A DNA stretch of 64,000 bases from Ascarosepion bandense (Eukaryota > Mollusca > Cephalopoda > Sepiida > Sepiidae). Each line of letters starts with the position of its first letter. Within the stretch, counting starts at the first letter, position 1. Below the pieces are notes generated by a model. That model made no database searches. It worked only from the letters and a program-made list of their open reading frames with translations, and was not told the origin of the DNA. Below, one piece after another: positions 54,590 through 64,000 of the stretch. The stretch covers positions 1 to 64,000 of the forward strand of contig JBBBDQ010000752.1 in assembly GCA_037127315.1 (NCBI GenBank), written 5' to 3'. The position numbers were made by a program, and so were the translations under genes.

Positions 54590-55175
54590 CTAGAGTGATA
54601 ATCATGACGATAAAGAGGATTAACCGCAATTTCTACTCTAACAGCTTCTTTTCTCGCACCTACCGCCTGTGGAATTCCCTTCCGTATACTTGCTTCCCCG
54701 ACAGCTACAATCTCCAGGAGTTTAAATGTAAGGTCAATAGACACCTCCTAACACACTAACTCGCACCCATTCTCTCAAACACACTTCCCATCTACGCAAC
54801 CCTCATCATCGGTATCCTTACCCGTCTATCACCCGCCTTCTGACATTTTCTATATCTAACCACTCGTTCTCATCATTTTCCCCTATGTAACCCCCTAACC
54901 ACTCTTTCACATCACTTTCCCCTATGTAACCCCCTAACCACTCTTTCACATCACTTTCCCCTATGTAACCCCCTAACCACTCTATCACATCACTTTCCCC
55001 TATGTAACCCCCTAACCACTCTTTCACATCACTTTCCCCTATGTAACCCCCTAACCACTCTTTCACATCACTTTCCCCTATGTAACCCCCTAACCACTCT
55101 ATCACATCACTTTCCCCTATGTAACCCCCTGCAACAGTGGCAGTGAAATGCCTTGCTTGGGGTAAAATGATTAAA
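54590..55175 (+). pseudogene. Jockey-like RT C-terminus with a 39-bp VNTR in its 3' UTR
   Basis: IKRINRNFYSNSFFSRTYRL, WNSLPYTCFPDSYNLQEF and KVNRHLLTH before a stop at 54757. Then about seven 39-bp units (CACTCTTTCACATCACTTTC plus CCCTATGTAACCCCCTAAC) at 54860-55132. Then the normal 3' end GTGAAATGCCTTGCTTGGGG. Confidence 0.8.
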
Positions 55176-55184
55176 AAATATCGA

Positions 55185-55335
55185 TTGACACTTGACTTAA
55201 AGATTGTAGTTCCCAGGGAAGTATCTACGCGGGAGTCTCTCCTCAAAATAGCAGTTTTGGGGAAGAAGCTATTTTCTCTTTACATTTTGGAATTCGGAGG
55301 AAATGAGAGTGATTCAACTCAGTTGTGACAGGGAG
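55185..55335 (-). pseudogene. Possible Jockey-like scrap
   Basis: GACTTAAAGATTGTAGTTCC and CAGGGAAGTATC resemble the family's complement (GATTGTAGCTGTCGGGGAAG). Short and uncertain. Confidence 0.3.
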
Positions 55336-55374
55336 TAACCTAGCTATAACTATCTAAACTCTCCTACTTTTAAA

Positions 55375-55780
55375 AATATTTTATCTCAAACAAAGCGATA
55401 ATGCCCCTAAGATTCAGAGAGTAAAACTGAATGAAAAAGAAAGAGAAAACTTCAGCGAGACGAAGTGAGAAAAGACAATAAAGGAACAGCATGTATTAAG
55501 ACAGCAGATGGTAAGAGACTTTGCATTTAAATTTTTTAAGATTGTAGCGATCAGGGAAGCAAGAGATTGGGAGAGAGTTCTGCAGGTAAGGAGTGCGTGA
55601 AAATAAAATGTTAAAACGATAGATTACAGTCAAAGGCTGAGACCTCATTGTCAATCTAGTAACATGCTTAAATTCATACAGTCAAGGCAGGAAGGAAAAA
55701 AACTCATCAGAATAGTTGCCACGAAAATATTTTTTAGAAAAAACAAAGGAAAGCCAGGTCACGTGGCATTATCAGAATGA
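55375..55780 (-). pseudogene. Jockey-like LINE 3' part, worn
   Basis: 3' end ACAAAGCGATAATGCCCCTA, then CTTTGCATTTAAATTTTTTA, GGAAGCAAGAGATTGGGAGA and AGGCTGAGACCTCATTGTCA follow the C-terminal region in minus orientation; several frameshifts. Confidence 0.65.
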
Positions 55781-55784
55781 TATG

Positions 55785-56195
55785 TTGTGGTGTAGTGGAT
55801 ATCGACTCGGAACGAGAAATCGGTGAGCCGAGTTCGAATTACAGTCGAATTTGTTGCATTCATTTATGCGCAAATACCCGTGGTGAAGGTATTAATCTGT
55901 TGCTTCTCATTCAAGCTATGGATGAATGAGAATGAATACGGACTGCCAATACCAGAATAAAAGCGCCTAAATTGTAGCCGTGTTGGGCACAAGAGCTCAC
56001 AATGTCGAGCGAACATAAAGGTTAATAGCTGCGTTTAAAAACACAAAATCAGATTAACAAGACGGGTTAAGACACATTGGGTTCTATAGATTTGATTGGC
56101 AACCAATCTACCACAGAAAGTAATGGCAACCTGCTGCGATGAAAACTTCTGTTCAGTCATCATGTCTCGGAACTGTGGCACTTAACTGATTGACT
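55785..56195 (+). mobile_element. SINE carrying an inverted piece of Gypsy gag
   Basis: SINE head from GTTGTGGTGTAGTGGATATC to AAGCTATGGATGAATG. Then 55936-56070 is foreign (listed next). Then the SINE resumes with ACACATTGGGTTCTATAGAT and ends CACTTAACTGATTGAC. The SINE parts keep the normal order with only about 20 bp missing at the join. Confidence 0.8.
55936..56070 (+). pseudogene. 135-bp inverted copy of the Gypsy gag zinc-knuckle region
   Basis: Matches the complement of 57587-57720 almost base for base, from ATACGGACTGCCAATACCAG to ACAAGACGGGTTAA. It includes codons for CLNCSRVGHKSSQC. The right end GGGTTAA equals the SINE sequence expected there, so the join used microhomology. Confidence 0.85.
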
Positions 56196-56880
56196 TATGT
56201 TGCGAATGTTGGACAAGTTCGGTTTAAAATAGTTGTCATGTATTGCTGAGTTGAGAAATGCTTTACAAACGTTCTTATATGCGAATTATATTTATCGATA
56301 ATGATAATGATCTCACTGAATATCTCAATCTGTACAAGAACAGAAATTTGAATGAGAAGAATAGAAAAAAAGATAGAAGCAAAGATTATTGATTGCTTGA
56401 AGGTAAAGAGTGAAAAATATTTATGATTGGAACATTGAACAGAAGGCATTATAAGAAGATGGAAAACGACAAGAAGAAAAAAGTTAGAAAATTAGACGAA
56501 AAACTAAAATAAAAAAGAGAATAGAATAAATGAGTAGAAGAAGAAATAAAAAGAGAAGAGAAAAGAAAATAGATGATAGTAAAAACGATAACGAGAAAAA
56601 GGAAAAAAATAAGAAGAAAGTTTAAAGAAGTAGAATGAAGTATAAAAAGAAAGAAAAGAAGTTAGAATAAAACGAGCGAAGAAGAAAACGAAGAAGGATA
56701 AGAAAGGAGGAGAAAATAGAGAATAATAATAATAATAATAATAATAAAACTGAAAAGAAAAAGGGAGGAGAAAATAGAAAAGAAGGAGAAGTGGAAACAA
56801 AAGGGAGAAAGAAAAGAAAACTGAAAAGAAGATGAAGAGAGAAGAATGCGGAGAACGAGAAGAAAAACGAAGCTGGATAT
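56196..56880. other. AT-rich then polypurine interval
   Basis: 56455-56880 is almost pure purine on the plus strand (GAA/AAG/AATAAT-rich). Apparent open minus frames (Phe, Ser, Leu, Tyr rich) are low complexity. Confidence 0.6.
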
Positions 56881-56889
56881 TGTTGAGGC

Positions 56890-58649
56890 CTGGTTAGGGG
56901 CCAGAAATAGGTCTAGGTCTAGGTAAAGAATAATGATAGTGCTTGAGTGCCGCATTAAGCCCCGTCGAGAAATCGGCGCAAACCCGGATCTCCTTTGACT
57001 TCTTCTTCACATAGACGGTCGGTGAATTCCATTGACTATACAGTATTTCGACAATACACCGGTTCTTTCTAGTCTGTCGAGTTCTTCATTTATATTTGGT
57101 AAAGAAGAGAATGGCACACTTAGTTTTACCTTAAACACTGGTTGGATATCATCTTTTAATTCGAATTTTGCCGTCATCTTATTACACCGACCAAGGCTCA
57201 CAGAAAAAACCGGAAAAAGTTCCTTTTAAATCTTTTATTATATTATTTACCTCGGTGGTCAGATCTTCGAGTTTTTGTCAAAATGAATTAATTGAAATTT
57301 TTCACAACTTAAATTTCTCCATTCAGTTGGTGCCGAATAAATGTTCTGTATTCTTTAAAACGAACGTTTTTAGTTTTAACGTTCTACCATGAAAAGTTAC
57401 ATTCGTGATAAGTTCTCCCATTAGCTTGATTTTATTCCCTGTCAGTTGACCATTATATTAGTTCTTAGCAAGTTTTTTCCAATTTTTCCCAAGTGTGTTG
57501 TGTTATAATTGTTAAATCGGAACCAGAATCCAACTGTAGTTTCATATATTTAATTAGGATTTGTACTTTCCCGTATTTCTTCATGTTTAACCCGTCTTGT
57601 TAATCTGATTTTGTGTTTTTTACGCAGCTATTAACCGTTATGTTCGCTCGACATTGTGAGCTCTTGTGCCCAACACGGCTACAATTTAGGCACTTTTATT
57701 CTGGTATTGGCAGTCCGTATACGAATGTAGTGACCTACAACCGGAACACGGGTTAGGGAGCAAGTTGTCTTGTTTCTTATCTGATTAGTTTGACTTAGTG
57801 GGAGAATTAAACTGTTTTTTCTTTTGGCGTACTTTTCTTATGTTAGCTGTGCTAGATTCCACGTTATTTTTCGAATTTTGGCGTACGCTTACGAATCTCT
57901 GAAAGTCTTCCACTATTTGGTGGAGAGTAAAGTTTGCCTTATTTTTCAATTTGTTCAGAATTCTACGTCTAATTTCAGCGTCTTTAGCTGAAACGAGTCC
58001 ATGAACAAATATCAGACAATTGAAATTATTTGCACTCAATTCTGACAGTTTGAAATCGTTGCAATGCTTGTTCACGACAGACGCGTGTGGTGTAATCTTC
58101 ACTATCCTTTCTATTTAAATTCATACACTTTCATCTCTTGTGAAAGTGAAGTTTTAGGACAAAAGTTCTCTAAGAAGTTAAACCGCTTCAGTTAATGTGA
58201 GATCCTTCGCTTGTTTCCCGGGGTAAAATATAGTTAATAAATTTAGTGTGTTTTGTGGTGCCCAGTTTTCGAAGAATAAAGCGAACTTTCTTAGCGTCCG
58301 ACCAATTTATGCAGTCTGTGGCGTTTATATCATCGAAATTTTTTAAAATAGGAGGCGGAAGTTATATCTTCGACTGGAAAACATGTAAAAGTGTCTATTT
58401 CACCCCAGATCGTGTTTTGTGAGAACGCATTTTCGTTTTCACTAATTTGTCCCCTGTTTGCTAGTTCAAGGAAGTTTTTTTTTTTTACCGTTGTTGAGTT
58501 TCAAGTAGAATTTCTTCAAGTTTTTGATGTTTGCTTTCTGTTTGTTTTTGAAATTCCAGCCTTTTCTCTTGCCATTTACGTTTCCGTTGGTTTTGCTGTT
58601 CAAGTTGGAACTGAAGAATTTCTACCATGGCGGATTTTAATCCGTCCAT
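56890..58649 (-). pseudogene. Gypsy-type gag-protease-RT, 5' half, degenerate
   Basis: Minus-strand order. Gag starts at ATG 58649 (MDGLKSAMVEILQFQLEQQN, coiled-coil-like and Gln/Lys rich). Then DAKKVRFILRKLGTTKHTKF and INYILPRETSE; then an open 105-codon stretch at 57785-58102 (CLIFVHGLVSAKDAEIRRRI). Two CCHC-type knuckles follow near 57740-57660 (C-SGC-R..H....C, then CLNCSRVGHKSSQC). Protease core LQLDSGSDLTIITQHTW at about 57480-57545 has the catalytic DSG. RT start KLSVPFSSLPNINEELDRLE, then shifted VYVKKKSKEIRVCADFSTG at about 57030-56960. Frameshifts separate the parts. RNase H and integrase are absent: the copy ends at the polypurine tract. Confidence 0.85.
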
Positions 58650-59049
58650 GTTTAACTGTGTGTTTTTTTAGGATTAAATTGAATACAATTACGAAAAAAA
58701 CTCTAGAAAACCAAAAAAAACAAAAAACAAAAAATCAAGCAAAGAAATTAATTGAAAATTAATGAAAAAAAACCAAACTAATTTCTTATTCACTCAGGGA
58801 ATTACGAGTGCTTTTTTCTCGAAAAACATGAATTCTCGTAGTTCAGCGGCTTGCTTTCAAATTTAGTGTAAATTAATTACACTTTGTTTTTCGTTCGATT
58901 TTCTTTTCTGGATTACCAAGTAATTTTTTATAGAACTAAGTGTGACGAAAAATTAAATTCCGTGTGTCCAATGTTGAACTAATATTGACAATTTGTACGC
59001 AACTCTTTTGGGGTGCTCAAGGGGTCTTTAAAAGTTCTTGTCGCCAAGT
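58650..59049 (-). promoter_or_regulatory. Gypsy leader with primer-binding site
   Basis: On the minus strand the LTR end GGCAACA is followed at once by ACTTGGCGACAAGAAC (59049-59034), the position and style of a Gypsy primer-binding site (TGGCGAC type). The remaining leader to the gag ATG is AT-rich without long frames. Confidence 0.6.
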
Positions 59050-59217
59050 TGTTGCCTGGTTTGGAGACAGAAATAAAGACAAACATACGGAATAGAGTTA
59101 AACAAATATATGAACAAACATCAGGGGTACAAACATAGGCAATATAAGATTACCAGTGTGACTGTATTGGTCCGGCTGTCAGAGCTATCTCCTGAGATAG
59201 ATTTCTGTTTTTGCACA
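59050..59217 (-). mobile_element. Probable 5' LTR of the Gypsy element
   Basis: The inner end is fixed by the PBS at 59049. An outer end near TGTGCAAAAACAG (complement at 59205-59217) is a guess from a TG start. It contains GTCTTTATTTCTG. No TSD could be verified. Confidence 0.4.
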
Positions 59218-60023
59218 AATCAGAAACTGTGATTAGTTATAGTTTGGAAGAGTTCATGTGTGCATGGGTAAATTACCATATTAAAGATGAAGTGCGAAGA
59301 AAACGGAGAAGAAGCAGAGGGAAACAAAAGGGTGAAAGAGAAAAAAAACAGATATGGCAATGGAAGAAGAAGAAGAAGAAGAAGAAGAAGAAGAAGAAGA
59401 TGAAGAAGAAGAAGACGGAGATGAAGTGAGAAGAAAACGATTGACGAAATGAAGGATAGGAAAAAGGTAAAAGGAGATGATGGGGAGATGTGTGCCATAC
59501 AAAATAACATTAGTAACGCATTTGTTCTTCTTGTTGTTGGCAGAAAAGCCTTTCCTCCCCAAATTAGTTCGAGAGATTTGTCATCGCCACTCTTCTGAAC
59601 GCAGTCTGGATATGGCTAGTGTTGAGAATTGTCAACATACGCTTCACATTGCTTTCCAAGGTCGAATGTATTAGCAATTCGATAGTGTGGGCAAATTCAG
59701 GAAGCAAGACACACGTAAGAAGTTCCCATCCCTGAAAGGTGATCATCCCTGAGAAGTCGCTTGCTAGGCGTTAAGAGAATCGTGTTATCGACGAGAAGTT
59801 CATTCATTCCTAACAGATCTCATTCTTTAAGCAGCAGCTAGAAGTCAGTCTTCAAAATGTTTCTTACAGACGTCACGGCGTGTGCCTTAGCAAGGTTTTA
59901 TATTAAAAGCGTAGAAAGTGTGCTATAACTAAAACGAAGAAGGAGAAGAAGAGCGAATAAAACAGTGTAAGAGAGAAAACGGAAAAGAAAAGTAAAAAAA
60001 AGGGAGGAGAAGAAGAAAACAGA
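59218..60023. other. Unassigned, with GAA-rich stretches
   Basis: 59285-59460 contains (GAA)n and A runs. A 65-codon plus frame at 59477-59674 (FLPKLVREICHRHSSERSLD) has no domain known to me. 59925-60020 is again purine-rich. Confidence 0.4.
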
Positions 60024-60523
60024 TGTTATATATCGCTGTACGACGACAAACAACGAGAACACGCATATATAAAAATATAAGGTTATATTTTTATTCCTGA
60101 CGACGAACCCGTGTGGAACAGAGAATGGAAGAGTGAGAGCGCACATAGAATGGGTCGACGGGAGTGTAGTCTTGCCTGTGGTGTCTCTCTGCTTCCACTG
60201 GCCGTTCTCTGCTGGCGAATCCGTGTGTCGAGGTCTTTTTATAGTCTTCTAGAACCGGGACTTTTCCTTCCGGTTTTGCCTCGCCCACGCAACGCCCTCG
60301 TAATTCCAAGAGACACCTGTTCTGTTTGCCTCCGTAGTCATTTCCGCCGCTGTCGGAAATAAGGTCAAACGAGTCCGACTCATAACCCTGCGACATCCGC
60401 TCCAGGCCCCGACAGGATGTATTTCTCAAACACCTGTCTTGTCGTTCGCCGACCCCTTCACCGACGGGAAACACCATCGATTGCATCAACCTTCCTCGGG
60501 TGGGGCCAGATTGCTATATTACA
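60024..60523 (-). mobile_element. Solo LTR 2 (500 bp) with 4-bp target duplication
   Basis: On the minus strand TGTAATATAGCAATCTGGCC to GCGATATATAACA, with TATAAAAAGACCTCG and GGAATAAAAATATAACC as promoter and polyadenylation signals. CAGA flanks both sides (60020-60023, 60524-60527). It sits inside a purine-rich tract. Diverged sister of 35808-36258. Confidence 0.8.
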
Positions 60524-60971
60524 CAGAGACGGAGATGAAGGGAGAAGAAAACGGAAAAGAAGAACAAAAGCGAGAAAGAGAAGAAAATGGAGAACAGAAG
60601 AAGATGAACAGAAGGAAGAATCTTCAATGTATTCATATTCCTTTTTAACAGCATTGTTAAATTACTTTATTATTTGTGGATTGTTTTCTGACCCTTAGCT
60701 GTCAGTAAAGTTGTGAACAAATTTTCGGTGCTCTACGCCCTCGTCAGGTTAATGACTGAAGTTCTCGAGTGATATTTTCGCCCTTTTTGCCGGTCGATGT
60801 TGATTTTGGGTGGTAATTCGATGTATCCTGGTTCATGATTCAAACCAACAACGGAAAAGAAGCAAACCTCAAAAGATCGATCGTTGAGAAAGGGGGAAAA
60901 AAAACATCCCTGGCAACGTAAACAAAAACAAAACAAGACGCACTGCGAAATGAAGAAGACGCATCATAGCT
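60524..60971. other. Purine-rich then unassigned DNA
   Basis: 60528-60625 continues the GAA-rich tract that the LTR interrupted (ACGGAGATGAAGGGAGAAGA; compare ACGGAGATGAAGTGAGAAGA at 59415). The rest has no gene. Confidence 0.45.
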
Positions 60972-61262
60972 TGGCTTACGGCCTATCACGTCGAATACAC
61001 CGATTCTCGCAGCGTTGAGCCCGGTCGGTACTTAAATGGGTGACCGTTTGGGAATACCAGGTACTGTAAGCGTATAGTGACGGATGTGCGTTGTGGTGCA
61101 GTGGATATCGGCTCGGAAAGAGAAATCGGTGAGCCGAGTTCGAATTCCAGTTGAATACCCTGGGAAAGGTATTAATCCGTCCCTTCTCTCCAGTCATGGG
61201 TTAAATAACAAGGGTTGGACTTGGGGATCCTGCCCTTTAAAAAAATACTAATGAATCTTGAT
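60972..61262 (+). mobile_element. 5S rRNA-tRNA composite SINE, copy 2
   Basis: 5S part TTACGGCCTATCACGTCGAA, with a deletion after TTCTCGCAG, then GTGACCGTTTGGGAATACCA and CTGTAAGCG (60976-61073). Spacer TATAGTGACG, then the tRNA-SINE head GTGGTGCAGTGGATATCGGC and GAGTTCGAATTCCAG. An internal deletion follows, then the tail GGACTTGGGGATCCTGCCCT as in copy 1. No C-terminal SINE half. Confidence 0.85.
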
Positions 61263-61332
61263 ACTCGAAAAGAAAAATGTATTGCGAGACACAAAACTTA
61301 TATAAAAACAACAATAAATTGCTTCTTGCCTT

Positions 61333-61609
61333 ATATATATATATATATATATATTATCGATTTTCTGCAGTATTGTAAGAACTGCAACATTGAAATTTCT
61401 GAATATCGTTTCTTATGTCTTTGTCTATAAGTGTATCAAATTTCATTAAAATCGGACCACTTCTTCTATAACCCGATTTTTTCGATTATCGATATTTATT
61501 GGGGGCACCTCGACACAAAACCTAGCTAAGAACACTCGCAGACGCTTATAGTACAACTGTGTAAATTTTCAAGAAAATCGGTTCTGCCGTTTCGGAGTCT
61601 ATAGGTAAC

Positions 61610-61669
<60 letters not shown>

Positions 61670-61690
61670 CCATTTATAAATAAGTTTAGA
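61333..61690 (-). mobile_element. Helitron 5' half
   Basis: On the minus strand it starts TCTAAACTTATTTATAAATG after an A, passes a (GT)n tract and TATAGACTCCGAAACGGCAG, and stops at the internal TA run (GAAAATCGATAATATATATA). The 3' half with the CTAG hairpin is missing. Confidence 0.85.
61614..61666. repeat. (CA)n microsatellite inside the Helitron
   Basis: About 26 CA units, an expansion of the GTGT stretch present near the 5' end of the other Helitrons. Confidence 0.95.
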
Positions 61691-62215
61691 TAAAGTAATT
61701 ATACACATATAAAGGTTTATGTATCTAATGCATAGAACAAAATCAACCCTAATTTCCTTAATAAGTAATAAATATGAAAATAAATTGAACTATAATTTTT
61801 TTCAAAAAATTATCAACACAAAATGATAATAAGTTTGCAGGTGAATTATAATGGAGTAAACTAAAATCCTATTAAAAAGGTAATTTAAATTTATTTCTAT
61901 GACGGCATTTTGAAATGATCTTATTCCTCTGGTTTAATAGGTGGCTAATTTCTTTTAAAATTTGATTATTCTAATTTTTTAATCTCAGCATAAATTATAT
62001 GTATTTCTGAAATTATTGGGGTTTCGAGATTTATGATCCTCTGTTCAATCTATAGGGAAAGATTTCCGCCCTTTAATTCTCGGAAATATTTAGAAAGACC
62101 GGTTTGGTATTTTAGATGAGTTTCAGAGAAACTTTGTGTATATATGCGTGGATGCATATGTGTTTTTTTATGTGTGTGTATAAATTTATATTCAGATGTG
62201 TTGTATATATATATA
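61691..62215. other. AT-rich interval, nothing recognised
   Basis: No frame or repeat of note. Confidence 0.45.
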
Positions 62216-62578
62216 TCTACAACACTGATAACCGTACTGATGAGCTGTGATACAGCGAAACAGACCTGTCTGCGGATGACTATTTACGCTCTCACACCCT
62301 GAGAAGAATGGTAGAGTTTAAAAAAACAGTAGCTACTCTGGCATTTACGCATCGTTTATTCAGCAATGAACTAGAACACTCTCAGCTATTGAGCGTGTAT
62401 AATGATAATATACACGCTAAAATGTCTGCCTCCTTCTACCGAGCGCCCGTAGCTCAGAGGTACAATCGCCGACTGATGGCAGTTTGGTTGGGTTTCAATC
62501 CTGGGTTGAAAAGCAATCGGAGTCTAACCGTACTGATGAGTTATGATACAGCGAAACAGATCTGTCTGCGGATGACTA
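62216..62578 (+). mobile_element. Second SINE family, with internal tRNA-like core
   Basis: Layout: ACCGTACTGATGAGCTGTGA and GACCTGTCTGCGGATGACTA at the left. A body starting CGCTCTCACACCCTGAG follows. The tRNA-like core lies at 62451-62517 (CGTAGCTCAGAGGTA as box A, GGGTTTCAATCC as box B). Then the left motif again (CTGATGAGTTATGATACAGC, CTGTCTGCGGATGACTA) before a TA tract. The direct repeat of the end motif makes this a tandem joint of two copies, the left one truncated. Confidence 0.7.
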
Positions 62579-62708
62579 CATATATATATATATATATATA
62601 TATGGTTGTGTAGTCATGTATCTTGAATTTTTTTCACATGTTCCCCAATCGCTACACTTGACCGTTGCAAAGTTTACTCTCCCTCCTCCATCCATCAACT
62701 TTATAACA

Positions 62709-62991
62709 GTCAGTTAGGTCCCATACGTGATACACGCTTGGGCGATCATGTCTTGAAAGAAACATGACTAACTGGGCAGAAGATTTTTCCGACAGTAGGT
62801 TGACATTACTTTCTGCGGTAGACTGGTTGCCAGCCATGGCTATAGAACCCAATCTGTCCTCTTAATTAACCCATTAACTGGAGTAAAGAGGATTTGCGCG
62901 TAAATGGATTCAAGGAATTCAACTGGAATTCAAACTCGGCTCCCCGAGTTCTCGTTTCGAGTCGATATCCATTGCAACACAACGCACATTC
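62709..62991 (-). mobile_element. tRNA-derived SINE with 7-bp target duplication
   Basis: TATAACA at 62702-62708 and 62992-62998 flank a copy running (minus strand) from the tRNA head (CAATGGATATCGACTC; box B worn to GAGTTTGAATTCC) to GTATGGGACCTAACTGAC. Confidence 0.85.
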
Positions 62992-63129
62992 TATAACACT
63001 CAGTTTATTTCCTGTTTTTTAATATTCTGATTAAATTGAACTATTTGTAATTTACGACTTGATGCGATGGGCAGCAAAAACTTACCCGTCGAAATAAATG
63101 ATAGTTTTTAACCGGCATAGATGATGTGT

Positions 63130-63136
<7 letters not shown>

Positions 63137-63209
<73 letters not shown>

Positions 63210-63323
63210 ATTATTTGTTTGAACATTATTTTTAATCGATACTCGTATTTGAGTAGATATTCTGTAAAAATTTCGGTTGTTAAAACCATTTCGTTAATCT
63301 TCGGGATTTTCTGTAACATTATT

Positions 63324-63384
<61 letters not shown>
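63137..63384. repeat. (TA)n(GT)n and (TA)n microsatellites
   Basis: TA 63137-63174, GT 63175-63207, TA 63326-63384; 63208-63325 between them is unassigned. Confidence 0.95.
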
Positions 63385-63390
<6 letters not shown>

Positions 63391-63856
63391 GGATCATCCT
63401 TTTTTAGATACAAGAATGATCTTGTTACATGTTATCCTGCCTATACAAACAACAGTAGTTGTAAAGAGCAGTTGACATTTGCCTCTGCTACTACAACTAT
63501 GAAACAGCCAGCCCTCTGCCTTCGGGTAGAGGGCGCTCTCTGCTTCCGAGCAGAGAGCACTAACCTAGTCGTGGTTCTGCCGAAGGGTAGAATCACGACT
63601 CAGTAAAAATAGACAGACATTTTTGGCCCGGCTATATGGCCGGGAAGACCCACAATAAAATGACCTTGTGTCACATCTAACCTTGCGTGGGTAGGTTGGT
63701 AAATACCGTTGTAAAAAGTAACTGCCTTTGTCGCTGTCAGCTCTCTGCCTTCGGTTCCGCCGAAGGGTAGAATCACGACTGGGGAATGATAGACACATAG
63801 TAAGTTGGAGTTGTTTTATATAGACTCATTACCCGGACATAGTTTTTACTACAACA
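63385..63856. mobile_element. Hairpin-rich LTR-like segment
   Basis: Ends TGTTGTGG and TACTACAACA give a TG...CA frame of 472 bp. TTTTATATAGACTC lies inside. At least four perfect or near-perfect hairpins are present: CCCTCTGCCTTCGGGTAGAGGG (63512-63533), GCTCTCTGC...GCAGAGAGC (63535-63559), GTCGTGGTTC...GAATCACGAC (63568-63599), CCCGGCTATATGGCCGGG (63627-63644). CCGAAGGGTAGAATCACGAC occurs twice. No TSD seen; the 3' neighbour may be element interior. Confidence 0.45.
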
Positions 63857-64000
63857 CTGTATATATTGACTCAACTAATAGTATTCCTAGTATTCCTGAA
63901 TTGACTAACCCGTGTTCCAGTTTGTATATTTTTGTTCAATATAACTTAAATTTTCTATTTCCATATCTGCTTTTGTCATTTATTATTTTATGTGGTTTCT
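63857..64000. other. Right edge, unassigned
   Basis: AT-rich; may be the interior of the element whose LTR precedes it. No motif seen. Confidence 0.3.

Noticed and set aside
54818..55246. 142-codon frame with 13-residue repeats
   Set aside because: Antisense of the 39-bp VNTR in a LINE 3' UTR.
56504..56955. Phe/Ser/Leu-rich minus-strand frames
   Set aside because: Low-complexity reading of a polypurine tract; the last part overlaps a frameshifted Gypsy RT remnant.
62451..62517. Host tRNA gene
   Set aside because: Box A and B are present but no cloverleaf with paired acceptor stem can be drawn, and the segment recurs inside a repeat at 52108-52425.

Overview
The window looks like repeat-dense, AT-rich, non-coding DNA from an invertebrate animal nucleus. 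Reverse-transcriptase relics, tRNA- and 5S-rRNA-derived SINEs, Helitrons, MITEs, LTR elements and long TATC/TA/CA microsatellites fill it. I recognise no host gene, intact tRNA or functional rRNA. The style of the LINE C-terminus, the tRNA-type SINEs and the TATC-rich microsatellites suggest a mollusc, perhaps a coleoid cephalopod. That assignment is inference, not proof.

Layout. 0-4.7 kb: a 262-codon open reading frame on the minus strand (ORF1/gag-like) runs off the left edge. It is followed by a degenerate 105-bp tandem repeat invaded by a 0.54-kb dispersed repeat and by a 751-bp MITE. 4.7-11.3 kb: repeated SINE-hairpin-SINE composites, TATC arrays, a Jockey-like LINE with an RTE-like LINE nested in it, and a 5S-tRNA composite SINE. 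11.8-12.7 kb: tandem Helitron 3' ends and a Helitron with two outward-facing 3' ends. 13-20 kb: Jockey-like reverse-transcriptase remnants, a duplicated 0.7-kb block, and an AGGCCTATATGCAG minisatellite. 20-34 kb: more Jockey and RTE remnants, a MITE whose end has become a 32-bp minisatellite, a Helitron, a palindromic foldback element, and a SINE with a clean target-site duplication. 34-39 kb: a hAT/ZBED-like remnant, a solo LTR, an RTE insertion with a twin-priming inversion, and a Tc1-like transposase fragment. 39.9-45.1 kb: a 3.9-kb 45-bp minisatellite, a Gypsy RT scrap and an AT-rich 47-bp minisatellite. 45.5-51.7 kb: tandem arrays made from LINE 3' ends, a full-length Helitron and a worn 5S-tRNA composite. 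52-56 kb: Jockey, SINE and microsatellite mosaics. 56.9-59.2 kb: the 5' half of a Gypsy element on the minus strand (LTR, PBS, gag, zinc knuckles, protease, start of RT). 60-64 kb: a second solo LTR, a third 5S-tRNA composite, a Helitron half, more SINEs and a hairpin-rich LTR-like segment.

The genes do not form a pathway. The common theme is mobile DNA, much of it non-autonomous: SINEs need a LINE machinery, and MITEs and the Helitron-like copies need transposases that are not encoded here. A second theme is that mobile-element ends keep turning into tandem repeats (Helitron 3' ends, MITE ends, Jockey and RTE 3' ends, and possibly a Gypsy leader). All coding remnants except the left-edge ORF1 carry stops, frameshifts or truncations.
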